Positions 8,072 through 16,357 are shown, counted from the stretch's first letter. The stretch is DNA of 64,000 nt from Paenibacillus arenosi (GCF_014841135.1 NZ_JACYTN010000002.1:558001-622000), one strand, 5' to 3'. Numbers and translations are program-made. The notes: generated by a model not told the origin, from the sequence alone.

Positions 8072-9709
8072 TTACAAAGCTACACTGACATCAGCCGTTG
8101 TTCGTTTCCCCTCCTTTGTGTCTTGATTTACAGCCTTCGTGGCCGTTTCAAACACGAGCCCCATTGGCTGGTCGCAAAATATCCGTGCATCCATGACGCG
8201 GATCGGCTCCGCTAATTGTGGGCGAAAATCCATTTGTGCAAAAATATCTCGTTCCAAGTCAATACCGGGTGCAATTTCTACAAGCGTTAGCCCTTCAACT
8301 GTTAGCTCAAATACCGCGCGCTCTGTTACATACAACACACGCTGCTTGTTTATTTGGGCTACTTCGCCACTGAACGTAATCTGCTCGACGCTCTGTATAA
8401 ATTTTTTAGCCCGCCCTTCTTGCACAATAACCAGCTTCCCGTCCTCAGCCTTTACTTCCAATCCACCTGCCGTAAATGTGCCGCAAAACACCAGCTCCTT
8501 AGCATTTTGCGTAATATTTATAAATCCGCCACAGCCAGCAATTTTAGGGCCGAATTGGGATACATTAATGTTGCCTTGTTTGTCGCATTGGGCTAATCCA
8601 AGAAAAGCAGCATCAATTCCTCCTCCATCGTAAAAATCGAACATGATCGATTGATCAATAATTGCATCGGGCACGATCGCGCATCCAAAATCAAGTCCAC
8701 CGACTGGACTGCCACCGAACACGCCTGGCTCTACCGTAGGAACGAACCATCCATCCTGACCTTCTTCTTTTAATACTTCGGCAATTACTTCGGGAATACC
8801 TATACCGTAATTCAACACTCGCTTATCACTGTTTAACACCATCGCGGCACGACGTGCAATCATTTTCCGTACATTTAACGGATAATCAGTTTCCCTAGAC
8901 TCGGCGATGATATCACTGCGAATGAAAGCTTCATTAAACATCGTGCCAAACGTCTGCATATGATTGGACATATCGTGAGCCACTACAACCGCATCAACGA
9001 AAATATGGGGAATTTCAACCGACTTCGGATCGATAGACCCGTTTTTGACCATTCGCTCGACTTGTATGATTACGATGCCACCGTTGTTTTTGGCATTAAT
9101 CGCCATAGAGAGTACGTCTAATGTTAATGGTTCCTTTGTAAAGCTAATATTTCCAGCCTCATCCGCCTCTGTTCCTTTCAGTATGGCAACGGTAAGTCGG
9201 GGAGCTTGGTACGCTAAAAATGGCTTTCCCTCCACATGCATTTTAGAGACGATGTCATCCTTCGTTCGTTCATTCAACTTCCCACCCTGCAAATCAGGAT
9301 CAACGAACGTGCCAAGACCAACATGAGTAACAAATAACGGTCGTCCAGCAGCACCCTCGCGGAACAATTGGGCAATAACCCCTTGCGGCAAATTATACGC
9401 TTCGATCTTGTTCTCAGCTACTAATGGCTGAAGCTTGGGAGCCATCCCCCAGTGACCACCAATTACCCGTTTAATTAGTCGCTCATGAGCATAATGATTT
9501 AAACCTCTCGTTTGCCCGTCTCCAATGCCCGCTGCGTACAATAGAGTCAACTGCTCAGGCTTGCCTGTCGCAATAAATCGACGTTCGACCGCTTCGTGTA
9601 TTTCTTCCGCAACCCCCGCCCCAATAAAACCACCGATGCCTAATACTGCTTCATCTGGAATCATTGCTGCGGCTTGTTCTGCACTCAACATTCTCACCTT
9701 TCGCTTCAT
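8072..9709 (-). CDS. Acetate/acetoacetate-type CoA transferase (alpha-beta fusion)
   Basis: A 545-residue family I CoA transferase carrying both halves in one chain, like YdiF and mammalian SCOT. The first half opens with EAVLGIGGFIGAGVAEEI and the second near residue 286. The catalytic Glu is probably Glu327 in TVEPGVFGG, which forms a covalent glutamyl-CoA intermediate in the family. Downstream GGFINITQNAKELVFCGTF is also typical. It moves CoA between acyl-CoA and free short-chain acids such as acetoacetate or acetate. With the adjacent thiolase it could take acetoacetate to two acetyl-CoA. The ribosome site before this ATG is weak (GGGATGGGA). Confidence 0.9.
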   Translation of the reverse strand: MKRKVRMLSAEQAAAMIPDEAVLGIGGFIGAGVAEEIHEAVERRFIATGKPEQLTLLYAAGIGDGQTRGLNHYAHERLIKRVIGGHWGMAPKLQPLVAENKIEAYNLPQGVIAQLFREGAAGRPLFVTHVGLGTFVDPDLQGGKLNERTKDDIVSKMHVEGKPFLAYQAPRLTVAILKGTEADEAGNISFTKEPLTLDVLSMAINAKNNGGIVIIQVERMVKNGSIDPKSVEIPHIFVDAVVVAHDMSNHMQTFGTMFNEAFIRSDIIAESRETDYPLNVRKMIARRAAMVLNSDKRVLNYGIGIPEVIAEVLKEEGQDGWFVPTVEPGVFGGSPVGGLDFGCAIVPDAIIDQSIMFDFYDGGGIDAAFLGLAQCDKQGNINVSQFGPKIAGCGGFINITQNAKELVFCGTFTAGGLEVKAEDGKLVIVQEGRAKKFIQSVEQITFSGEVAQINKQRVLYVTERAVFELTVEGLTLVEIAPGIDLERDIFAQMDFRPQLAEPIRVMDARIFCDQPMGLVFETATKAVNQDTKEGKRTTADVSVAL

Positions 9710-9766
9710 CTATCCCATCCCCTTGCGTAAGCGTTTATGAACTGCTTATGGCAGCTAGAGCTTTGA

Positions 9767-10990
9767 TTAGCCACCTATTCGTTTTACAATCATTGCTGTA
9801 CCCATTCCGCCTCCTACACATAAAGTAGCCAAGCCATAGGTCACTTCCCGCTTCATCATCTCATGCACCAGCGTTGTAGCAATACGTGCACCAGAGGCAC
9901 CTAACGGGTGTCCAAGTGCGATTGCACCTCCATTAACATTCACTCGCTCCTCAAAGAAGGCATCGCTCACATAATGCTGCCGCTTTAATTCCTCCAGCAC
10001 ACCAAGAGATTGTGCAGCGAACGCCTCATTCAGCTCTATCAGTTCCATTTGATCAAGCGTCATACCACATGACTGAAATGCATCTGTTATTGCAGGTACT
10101 GGCCCCATACCCATGACTGCTGGGTCAACACCACCTTGACCAACTGCAATGATCTCAGCCAACGGTTGAAGACTATAATTCCGTACTGCCTGCTCCGATG
10201 CAAGCAAAAGCATACTCGCGCCATCATTTAATCCCGATGCATTGCCTGCCGTAACCGTTCCAGCATCCTCAAAGGCAGGTCGCAGCTGAGCGAGCTTATC
10301 CAGCGATGTTGCTCGATTCAGATACTCATCTTCACTTACAACAATGGCGCCCTTTCTATTCACAACTTCAATAGGCACAATCTCATCTCGAAATCGGTCA
10401 GTATCTTGTGCAGCGATAGCCTTTTCCTGAGATCTCATTGCAAATTGGTCCTGCATCTCCCGTGTAATACAATAGCGCCGCGCAATATTTTCTGCTGTTA
10501 CGCCCATATGGTAATGATGAAACGCATCGGTCAGCCCATCATGCAGCAGAGAATCGACCATACTCAGCGCCCCCATCTTATGACCACTTCGTACACGTTC
10601 TGGAAGTAGGAACGGACTTTGCGACATATTTTCAACACCGCCTGCAACGATGACATCAGCCAGACCAGCTTTAATATGCGCATAAGCAGTCATGACAGAG
10701 CGCATTCCGCTGCCGCATAACATATTCACGGTGTAAGCCGGAACTTCTGCAGCCAATCCAGCCTGAATAGCGGCTTGCCGGGCTACATTCTGACCGTGCC
10801 CAGCCGACAACACATGACCGACAATCACTTCATCCGTGTGATCAACTAATGAACCAGAACCAGATCCAATAGTCGTGAACAATTCCCGTATAACTGCTGC
10901 CGTCAGCTGTGCCGGTGAAATACTAGACAAGCTGCCTAGAAAAGAACCGATCGGACTGCGTTTCGCTTGTATGACAAATACTCGATTCAT
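9767..10990 (-). CDS. Acetyl-CoA acetyltransferase / 3-ketoacyl-CoA thiolase
   Basis: A 407-residue thiolase. The nucleophilic Cys92 lies in [11 protein letters not shown], His361 in [16 protein letters not shown] and the second catalytic Cys391 in [11 protein letters not shown]; all three match the degradative/biosynthetic thiolase II pattern. The reaction is reversible condensation or cleavage of acetoacetyl-CoA or a longer 3-ketoacyl-CoA. The ATG was chosen because AGGAGG is 8 bases upstream; a GTG at 10996 lies too close. It sits between the SDR gene (15 bases away) and the CoA transferase in the same operon. Confidence 0.93.
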   Translation of the reverse strand: MNRVFVIQAKRSPIGSFLGSLSSISPAQLTAAVIRELFTTIGSGSGSLVDHTDEVIVGHVLSAGHGQNVARQAAIQAGLAAEVPAYTVNMLCGSGMRSVMTAYAHIKAGLADVIVAGGVENMSQSPFLLPERVRSGHKMGALSMVDSLLHDGLTDAFHHYHMGVTAENIARRYCITREMQDQFAMRSQEKAIAAQDTDRFRDEIVPIEVVNRKGAIVVSEDEYLNRATSLDKLAQLRPAFEDAGTVTAGNASGLNDGASMLLLASEQAVRNYSLQPLAEIIAVGQGGVDPAVMGMGPVPAITDAFQSCGMTLDQMELIELNEAFAAQSLGVLEELKRQHYVSDAFFEERVNVNGGAIALGHPLGASGARIATTLVHEMMKREVTYGLATLCVGGGMGTAMIVKRIGG

Positions 10991-11004
10991 TTGCACGTCC
11001 TCCT

Positions 11005-11730
11005 TTACAGGCGCAAGCCGCCGTCAACCGATAGTACATGGCCATTCACAAAGCTGGAATCTTCGCTCGCCAGGAATAAGGCAGCATTGGCAATATCCTC
11101 TGGCTTACCTAACCGACCAAGCGGAGTATGTTCTAGAATCGGCTGCAGTACTTTATCTGGTACAGAATCAAGCATCTCCGTATGAACAAAGCCCGGAGCA
11201 ATCGCATTTGTCCGAACATAGGCTCCTTTACGCGTAAATTCTTTTGCCCATGTATAAGTCATTCCGATCACGCCTGATTTGGTCGCCGCATAATTCGTCT
11301 GTCCGATATTGCCATGCAAGCCGACGATGGAAGATATATTAATAATGGAGCCGTGCCCCTGATTCATCATGATAGGAGCAACCGCCTGTGTCATTTGAAA
11401 TACACCTTTTAAATTCACATCGATCACTTGATCCCACATTTCCGACGAAATATGATGAATGAGTCCATCTCTCGTAATGCCTGCATTATTAACGAGTACA
11501 TCAATAGCGAGATTAGATACAGTCAATTCGCGTACGAACCTTTCAATATCATCTCGCTCTAACACGTTCAGTACCACATGTTCCAATCGTTCATGCTGAT
11601 CCTCGCCGATGTTCCTATCAATCGAATAAACTTTACTTGCACCTTCCCTTAAAAACACACGGCATATTTCTCGCCCAATACCTCTTGCACCGCCTGTTAC
11701 TACTGCAATCTTGTTTGTCATTTTACCCAT
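11005..11730 (-). CDS. SDR oxidoreductase, FabG/PhaB/3-hydroxybutyrate dehydrogenase-like
   Basis: A 241-residue short-chain dehydrogenase. The cofactor motif TGGARGIG is at residues 12-19, NNAG at 81-84, and the catalytic residues are Ser134, Tyr147 and Lys151 (YAATK). The IVGLHGNIGQTNYAATKSG stretch resembles acetoacetyl-CoA reductases. An acidic residue, Asp38, ends the second strand (KVYSIDRN), which in this family usually favours NAD(H) over NADP(H). With a thiolase and CoA transferase downstream, oxidation of 3-hydroxybutyrate or 3-hydroxybutyryl-CoA is plausible. First gene of the operon, with a cre box 25 bases upstream. Confidence 0.85.
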   Translation of the reverse strand: MGKMTNKIAVVTGGARGIGREICRVFLREGASKVYSIDRNIGEDQHERLEHVVLNVLERDDIERFVRELTVSNLAIDVLVNNAGITRDGLIHHISSEMWDQVIDVNLKGVFQMTQAVAPIMMNQGHGSIINISSIVGLHGNIGQTNYAATKSGVIGMTYTWAKEFTRKGAYVRTNAIAPGFVHTEMLDSVPDKVLQPILEHTPLGRLGKPEDIANAALFLASEDSSFVNGHVLSVDGGLRL

Positions 11731-11754
11731 GCTTGCAGCCTCTTTTCAGTTTTT

Positions 11755-11768
11755 TGTAAACGCTTTCG
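11755..11768 (-). promoter_or_regulatory. cre box (CcpA operator) before the acyl-CoA operon
   Basis: TGTAAACGCTTTCG (read on plus; cre sites are near-palindromic) matches the cre consensus at 13 of 14 positions. It sits between the SDR start and the expected promoter, where CcpA binding would block transcription when preferred sugars are present. Confidence 0.65.
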
Positions 11769-11854
11769 TAAAAGAGTGTAACGATACAAACAGAAAAAAG
11801 GAAATACCTAATTGGCATTTCCGGTATAACAAAAAGTTATGAGATAAAATAAAA

Positions 11855-11937
11855 AACCTCCTGCCACCTTCAGTAACTAGAATACGAAGGGCAATCAACT
11901 GCCTTCACTCTCCTAGACTGATAAGGAGCAAGAGGTT
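11855..11937 (-). terminator. Long multi-part hairpin with U-tract (degV terminator or structured RNA)
   Basis: The 83-base element folds as one long interrupted stem. 11855-11864 pairs with 11928-11937 (one mismatch), CCTT 11867-11870 with AAGG 11923-11926, CAGT..CTAG 11871-11880 with CTAGACTG 11913-11920, and an apical hairpin spans 11886-11907. On the minus strand it is followed by TTTTTTATTTT, so it can end degV transcription. Its size and regular internal loops exceed an ordinary terminator. Confidence 0.7.
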
Positions 11938-11961
11938 CTATGGATTAAATATTACGTCCAA

Positions 11962-12831
11962 TTACTCGTTCGTTGCTGCGTCCGATTGTGAAAAGGTAAC
12001 GAGCAAGCCACCTTCGCCTGCATAGGTTCCAATTACCGCTCCCATGTTCACAAGCAGCACATTTTTGAACGGATAGCTTTCTTGAATCATATTCATAAAT
12101 TCACGAGCACGCTCTTCGCAGTTAGAATGAGCAAACGCAATCCATTCACGATCAGCGTGATGCTGCCAAGCTTCTTCCACTTTTTCAATAAGACGCTTTA
12201 CTGCTCGCTGTGTCCCACGAACCTTTTCGATCATTTCAACAGATCCGTCATCAGCAGCTCGCATCACGAGCTTAATATTCAACATCGAAGCTACCGAGCC
12301 TTTCAAACGGCTCAAGCGACCACCGCGAATAACGTTCTCCAACGTATCCAACGAAAAGAACGTATTCGTTTGCTTCGCCAACTGCTTCATCTTGTCATTC
12401 AATTCTTGAAGACTTTCGCCTGCCTTAGCCATGATCGTAGCACGGACGGCAAGCAAGCCTAGACCGATCGAAGTTGTCTTTGCGTCAATTACTTCCACCT
12501 TGTTAGGATGTCCTTCTTCTTCGTACATTTCTTTCGCCATTAGAGCATGATTATACGTGCTGCTCAACGTAGCAGACAAGCATAGAACAAAAATGTCTTT
12601 ATCGGCATCAAGAGACTTGAACATATTATAGAAGGCAGCTGGTGATGGACTAGATGTCTTCGGCAGCTCGCTCTCTTCCTTCATACGTTGGTAAAATAGT
12701 TTGGATTCCATGTCCGAGGTATACATGTCATCTCCGAATTGGACATTCAACGGAACGATGTGTATTCCGAACTTACTAGCCAATTCCGGTGTCAAATCAG
12801 AGCTACCATCCGTGATGATATGAATAGTCAT
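11962..12831 (-). CDS. DegV family fatty-acid-binding protein
   Basis: A 289-residue DegV-fold protein. It opens with IHIITDGSSDLTPELA, followed by a LPKTSSPSP motif near residue 58 that contributes to fatty-acid carboxylate binding, and a DTLENVIRGGRLSR motif near residue 165. In Gram-positive bacteria FakB proteins of this fold hand fatty acids to the kinase FakA; no fakA is in the window. The longer frame to 12936 is rejected because AGGAG lies 7-8 bases before the chosen ATG. A second DegV paralogue lies at 42640-43497. The bound lipid is unknown. Confidence 0.9.
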   Translation of the reverse strand: MTIHIITDGSSDLTPELASKFGIHIVPLNVQFGDDMYTSDMESKLFYQRMKEESELPKTSSPSPAAFYNMFKSLDADKDIFVLCLSATLSSTYNHALMAKEMYEEEGHPNKVEVIDAKTTSIGLGLLAVRATIMAKAGESLQELNDKMKQLAKQTNTFFSLDTLENVIRGGRLSRLKGSVASMLNIKLVMRAADDGSVEMIEKVRGTQRAVKRLIEKVEEAWQHHADREWIAFAHSNCEERAREFMNMIQESYPFKNVLLVNMGAVIGTYAGEGGLLVTFSQSDAATNE

Positions 12832-12956
12832 GATAATCTCCTGTCTATCGTAGTGTTTACAGCATCTTCTCTGTCTGTACCATTCTATTATTATAAAGGT
12901 GCTAGCTTCATCTTGACAACGGTAAAAAGAAGGCATAAAACACCAGTCTTACCCAC

Positions 12957-13370
12957 TTACATTAACAGGGTGCCTACAACAATTGAGATACCAATAATAA
13001 TGCAGCGCAGCAATTGGGCAACTGCTACATTTCCTTTTTCAATTTCTTCACATACGCGGAACGCTGGAAGAAGCTTATCTACAAGGAAATATACAAGGCA
13101 TAGAACAACAATGCCCACAGCTGACCATGCCAACATCATGAACCAATCACTGGTCGAATAGGATACCATTGCCACAATAATACACAATCCAAGTAGCTTG
13201 CTGCCCATATAAATGCCCGCAGCTTCATTCCCTTTCCCGATTTCCTTTTTATCATCAAATCGAGTCAATCTACTAAATACCCAAGCACCTACTAAGAGTA
13301 TTACGATGAGCAGCAGCAACCCTATACCTACATTACCCAAATCTACTAAAAATGAATTGAATGAACTCAC
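12957..13370 (-). CDS. DUF350 (YjfL-like) membrane protein
   Basis: A 137-residue protein with four predicted membrane helices and the DUF350 pattern, including an acidic EIGKGNEAAGIYMGSKLLG after helix 1 and an EEIEKGNVAVA repeat of it before helix 4. The GTG start is preferred over the ATG seven codons earlier because AGGAGG is 7-8 bases ahead of the GTG. In enterobacteria DUF350 YjfL is encoded beside an ATP-grasp YjfC and a small lipoprotein-like YjfM; the same three kinds of gene occur together here. Function unknown. Confidence 0.85.
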   Translation of the reverse strand: MSSFNSFLVDLGNVGIGLLLLIVILLVGAWVFSRLTRFDDKKEIGKGNEAAGIYMGSKLLGLCIIVAMVSYSTSDWFMMLAWSAVGIVVLCLVYFLVDKLLPAFRVCEEIEKGNVAVAQLLRCIIIGISIVVGTLLM

Positions 13371-13400
13371 TTCTTTTCCTCCTCCTGTCATCAGTTCAGC

Positions 13401-14789
13401 TTATCTATTTGCTAGCTTCCATACTGCCGCAGGGCAAAAGCGTGCCAAATCCCCAGTTATTCTTCCACCCAACCGAGGTAGCACACCACCAAATCGACCA
13501 TTTGGCGTGTAAACCCCCGTTAGTACGAAGCCATCCACATATCCCTCTTCCGTCTCCAATCGAGCAGCTTCCATCGGGACATATTGCTGATATATTTTGA
13601 GCTGATCGTTATAATATCGCATTACCTCTTCTTGCTCTTCTACTGTACATTCTGATAAATCAACCTTGCGGATCGTATCTTCTGTGTGGAATTGCTTCCC
13701 GTCTTCCCCATAAATGCTCGTTCCTTTCCCTTCACGTCCCCAAATGCTTTTTTGCACATAAGGCTGCTGTCGTTCGCGAAAAGGAGTTGCATTCAAATAC
13801 GTTGGCAGTAAATAACGCTGAATAACAACAAGTTCTTCCTCCGTATAAAGCCGCTCTCCTCTAGCTTCACTTAACGTTTCATGATGTTCGAAACACGCCC
13901 ACACAAATGCTAGAAGCGCTTTGCTTTGCAGGATGATGGATTGAGGGGGGTTCATTATCGCAAGTCGCCCTTCCTCCGCAAGCGCTAACACAGCTTCACC
14001 AACCGGATATCCATCAGGAGCAAGATCATCCATCAAATACTCTAGTGGATATAGGCGATACCAGATATCAACAGGACGGTCATTTGCAATTAGACCACGA
14101 GCGGGTTCTACGCGTAATTCTTCAAGTGGGCAATACTCTACTTCCCATCCTAATTGCTGCATAAGACGCATCACATATGCCGTATTAGCCTTATCTTCTT
14201 CGTGATTTGCAAATGAGCTGCATACTACGCGCGTACCATATCCTAGCTCCCTATACTGAACTAACATTTCTCCTAAAGCCTGCTGCAAGCGATGCTCTAA
14301 GTCAGCTGAAGGGTTATGCAAATGAATCTCGAGCGAATGATCGGCTGCACGACTATCTGCCAGCAACTGTTCAGCTAAATATGCTGTCTCAGGTATGCCT
14401 GTAGGCGTATCCGCATTATTCTCAATACACTTCCAGCCCTCTGGCCCTTTAATCCAGTCTTGTCGAGCTATTCCGCTAAAGGCAAAGGAAATTCGAGAGC
14501 TTCCCAACAGCTTAGCAGGTATCCCTATTTGCTGTGCAAGGATTTCATCTGGCAGCTCTTCCTGTACAAGGCGAAGTGCTTTCATGAAAATTTGATGTAA
14601 CTGCTCTGACGCTGTACGAAGCTCTGCTATTTCATCTTCCGTGTAAAGCATGACATGTGTCATACAATATTCCTGCTGATGCATCCGAACATAAGGAACA
14701 TGCTGCAAGCGCTCCGCATGAAACGCCTCGCTAGCTGTTAACGGTAAGCTCATTGTCGGTCGCACACGCTTAGCTTCTTTACGTTCCAT
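13401..14789 (-). CDS. Glutathionylspermidine-synthase-family ATP-grasp protein (YgiC/YjfC-like)
   Basis: A 462-residue protein matching the C-terminal ATP-grasp half of glutathionylspermidine synthase. Visible landmarks are RQDWIKGPEGWKCIENNADT (about residues 110-130), a YGTRVVCSS strand, and the ATP/metal segment YVQKSIWGREGKGTSIYG near residue 345. The N-terminal amidase of the full E. coli enzyme is absent, as in YgiC and YjfC, whose substrates are unknown. It begins 2 bases after the lipoprotein stop, with its ribosome site inside that gene, and is followed by the DUF350 gene. ATP-dependent amide-bond formation is expected from family. Confidence 0.87.
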   Translation of the reverse strand: MERKEAKRVRPTMSLPLTASEAFHAERLQHVPYVRMHQQEYCMTHVMLYTEDEIAELRTASEQLHQIFMKALRLVQEELPDEILAQQIGIPAKLLGSSRISFAFSGIARQDWIKGPEGWKCIENNADTPTGIPETAYLAEQLLADSRAADHSLEIHLHNPSADLEHRLQQALGEMLVQYRELGYGTRVVCSSFANHEEDKANTAYVMRLMQQLGWEVEYCPLEELRVEPARGLIANDRPVDIWYRLYPLEYLMDDLAPDGYPVGEAVLALAEEGRLAIMNPPQSIILQSKALLAFVWACFEHHETLSEARGERLYTEEELVVIQRYLLPTYLNATPFRERQQPYVQKSIWGREGKGTSIYGEDGKQFHTEDTIRKVDLSECTVEEQEEVMRYYNDQLKIYQQYVPMEAARLETEEGYVDGFVLTGVYTPNGRFGGVLPRLGGRITGDLARFCPAAVWKLANR

Positions 14790-14791
14790 TT

Positions 14792-15118
14792 CTATCCCCC
14801 ACTTGAATAGCCGCTTTTCCCGATACCTGAGTAAGAGTTATAAAATTTCGTACCTTGCTTTGCATAGGAGGATTTAGAACTATACCCATTCATGACATAC
14901 CAGTTGCTGCTGCGTCCACCACTGCTGCTTCCGTCATCATCGCAGTCAATTTCCCAGTGTCCGTTTTTTTCTTTTTCATACACACATTCCTCATAAGCAG
15001 TCGGCTCTACATCAGAGTCTCCACAAGCCGTCAATGCAAGCGGCATACAACCAAGCAATGCATACGCCCAAGCTCGCTTTTTATTCGTTCTGGCTGTCGT
15101 TGCTCCTTCTTCTTTCAT
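14792..15118 (-). CDS. Small lipoprotein, Ser/Gly/Tyr-rich (YgiB/YjfM-like position)
   Basis: A 108-residue protein with a basic N-terminus and a lipobox LTAC whose Cys32 would be lipidated after signal peptidase II cleavage. The mature part carries an acidic VYEKEKNGHWEIDCDDDG segment and ends in a low-complexity Ser/Gly/Tyr tail. In Gram-negative relatives a DUF1190 lipoprotein (YgiB/YjfM) with a similar low-complexity tail sits beside the ATP-grasp gene, so this may be its functional counterpart; homology is not certain. The ATG at 15118 is favoured over 15124 by the AGAGG spacing. A C-terminal tail ending in glycines next to an ATP-grasp ligase raises the possibility that it is a ligase substrate. 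Confidence 0.75.
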   Translation of the reverse strand: MKEEGATTARTNKKRAWAYALLGCMPLALTACGDSDVEPTAYEECVYEKEKNGHWEIDCDDDGSSSGGRSSNWYVMNGYSSKSSYAKQGTKFYNSYSGIGKSGYSSGG

Positions 15119-15180
15119 TTCCATTCCTCTCTTCTCTTCCTCATTTGCTTACTCCCTAAGCACAGAACTCGCTTGTTAAG

Positions 15181-15684
15181 CTAGACTTGCTTCGCAAACA
15201 GCAATAAGGTATTCCGATCCGTATCCAACACCGTTAACAACATTTCTACTTCTCTTTGATCCACAAAGGCATAATGGTCTAGCAGCAATGAGGCTGCATC
15301 CAATGGTCCTTGAGGTTGATAAGAAGATAGGAGCTGAAAACACTGTTCCTTCCACAAATGCCACTCAACTGTAAATTGTTCTGCAACTTGACACTGACCA
15401 TCAAAAATAGCGCTTTGAACTCCTGAAATATAGTCTTTCACATTTTTTCCGAGAAATGGTATAATATAAATAGCTGCCTGCTGTAACTGATTCGTCTCAT
15501 GAGATATATGCTCCCAGAGTCGATTACGAATGAGGACCGCATCTGTCAGCTTGCAGACGAACATATAGTCACGTGTGACATTCCAGTTCGAAATAATCCT
15601 CTTTTCCTGCATCAGGTCTGAATCCCATTCTATATAATGCAGCTGTATCGTATTGGGCTGAATATGGCCCACCTCCCTTTCCAC
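15181..15684 (-). CDS. Hypothetical protein upstream of the ATP-grasp operon
   Basis: A 167-residue soluble protein I do not recognise. It has no signal peptide or membrane helix, is rich in aromatic and acidic residues, and contains the stretches YMFVCKLTDAVLIRNRLWEH and EWHLWKEQCFQLLSSYQPQG. It ends about 60 bases before the lipoprotein gene on the same strand, so it probably belongs to that operon. The start is doubtful: the GTG used here is codon 1, but the best ribosome site (GGGAGG) overlaps codons 3-4 and would place translation at codon 8, an ATT. Confidence 0.6.
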   Translation of the reverse strand: MEREVGHIQPNTIQLHYIEWDSDLMQEKRIISNWNVTRDYMFVCKLTDAVLIRNRLWEHISHETNQLQQAAIYIIPFLGKNVKDYISGVQSAIFDGQCQVAEQFTVEWHLWKEQCFQLLSSYQPQGPLDAASLLLDHYAFVDQREVEMLLTVLDTDRNTLLLFAKQV

Positions 15685-15764
15685 CTTTTACATACGCTCT
15701 ATTTGAGTGTTGGTTCCTAAATTTATACAACATCTTCCCTGTGCGCTGTGCTCTAAACAGAAAT

Positions 15765-15790
15765 AAGACCGAAGGGGCTCCCACGGTCTT
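15765..15790 (-). terminator. Terminator after the HxlR regulator
   Basis: AAGACCG (15765-15771) pairs with CGGTCTT (15784-15790); on the minus strand ATTTCTG follows, a modest U-tract, 49 bases beyond the regulator stop. Confidence 0.6.
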
Positions 15791-15838
15791 GATGGCTATA
15801 CCTTTGAAATATAGGCATCTTCTATTCGATGTTGATGA

Positions 15839-16198
15839 CTATGATTGATCCTTGGAAGGGCATCCAGACTGAGTAAGTTCTTGGTCATCTAGCCACAGTG
15901 CTGCCCATTGTTCAACAGCTTCCATAACTGGCTTCAATGCTTGCCCCTTCTCTGTTAGTTCATATTCAATACGAACCGGTGTTTCTGGGTAGACATTTCG
16001 AACAATAATGCCTGCTGTCTCTAGATCCTTCATGCGTTCGCTCAACATTTTGTCGCTCATCGTCGGAATAAGCGTAGAAATATCTTTGAAGCGCTTTGGT
16101 CCTGAGACAAGTGCATGAATAAGCAATCCATTCCAACGTTTCCCTAAAATGCAAAAAGCAGCCTCGAACCTTGGACATAATAGCGGTTGGTGTTCCAT
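15839..16198 (-). CDS. YodB-like HxlR-family regulator
   Basis: A 119-residue winged-helix protein whose core (CPRFEAAFCILGKRWNGLLI, then GPKRFKDI and LTEKGQAL) closely follows Bacillus YodB, a repressor that senses quinones and diamide through a conserved N-terminal cysteine. The equivalent Cys8 is present, with a second Cys16 and a third Cys near the C-terminus. By analogy it would control quinone or azo-compound detoxification genes, but none lies next to it; the divergent neighbour is ribokinase, 159 bases away. GGAGGG sits 9 bases before the ATG. Confidence 0.88.
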   Translation of the reverse strand: MEHQPLLCPRFEAAFCILGKRWNGLLIHALVSGPKRFKDISTLIPTMSDKMLSERMKDLETAGIIVRNVYPETPVRIEYELTEKGQALKPVMEAVEQWAALWLDDQELTQSGCPSKDQS

Positions 16199-16219
16199 CT
16201 ATACCATCCCTCCTTATCG

Positions 16220-16250
16220 CTAACAAAATGTAAGTATATTTCATGTTATC
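16220..16250. promoter_or_regulatory. Divergent control region of the HxlR regulator
   Basis: On minus, TATACT at 16239-16234 is a good -10 for the regulator without a clear -35. Imperfect inverted arms (GATAAC and GTTAGC) flank it, as an autoregulatory operator might. Confidence 0.35.
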
Positions 16251-16289
16251 ATAATTCAGTGGAAAAATAAATATCTCGCAACCTATACT

Positions 16290-16318
16290 TTGACTGTTTC
16301 TGGTATTCTAGATACAGA
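16290..16318 (+). promoter_or_regulatory. Candidate ribokinase promoter
   Basis: TTGACT at 16290-16295, 17 bases, then TACAGA at 16313-16318. The -35 is good and the -10 weak, about 40 bases before the ribokinase start. Confidence 0.45.
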
Positions 16319-16357
16319 TACACTGCATGGCAAATAGGAAGGAGCAACAAATTTCAG

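Noticed and set aside
8139-8633. Open frame of about 164 codons on the plus strand inside the CoA transferase
   Set aside because: Antisense shadow: Ser/Pro-rich composition, no ribosome site and fully overlapped by a well-supported gene.
11855-11937. tRNA or known riboswitch
   Set aside because: No acceptor stem with CCA, no T-loop consensus, and no conserved aptamer blocks that I recognise; kept as a terminator-like structured element.
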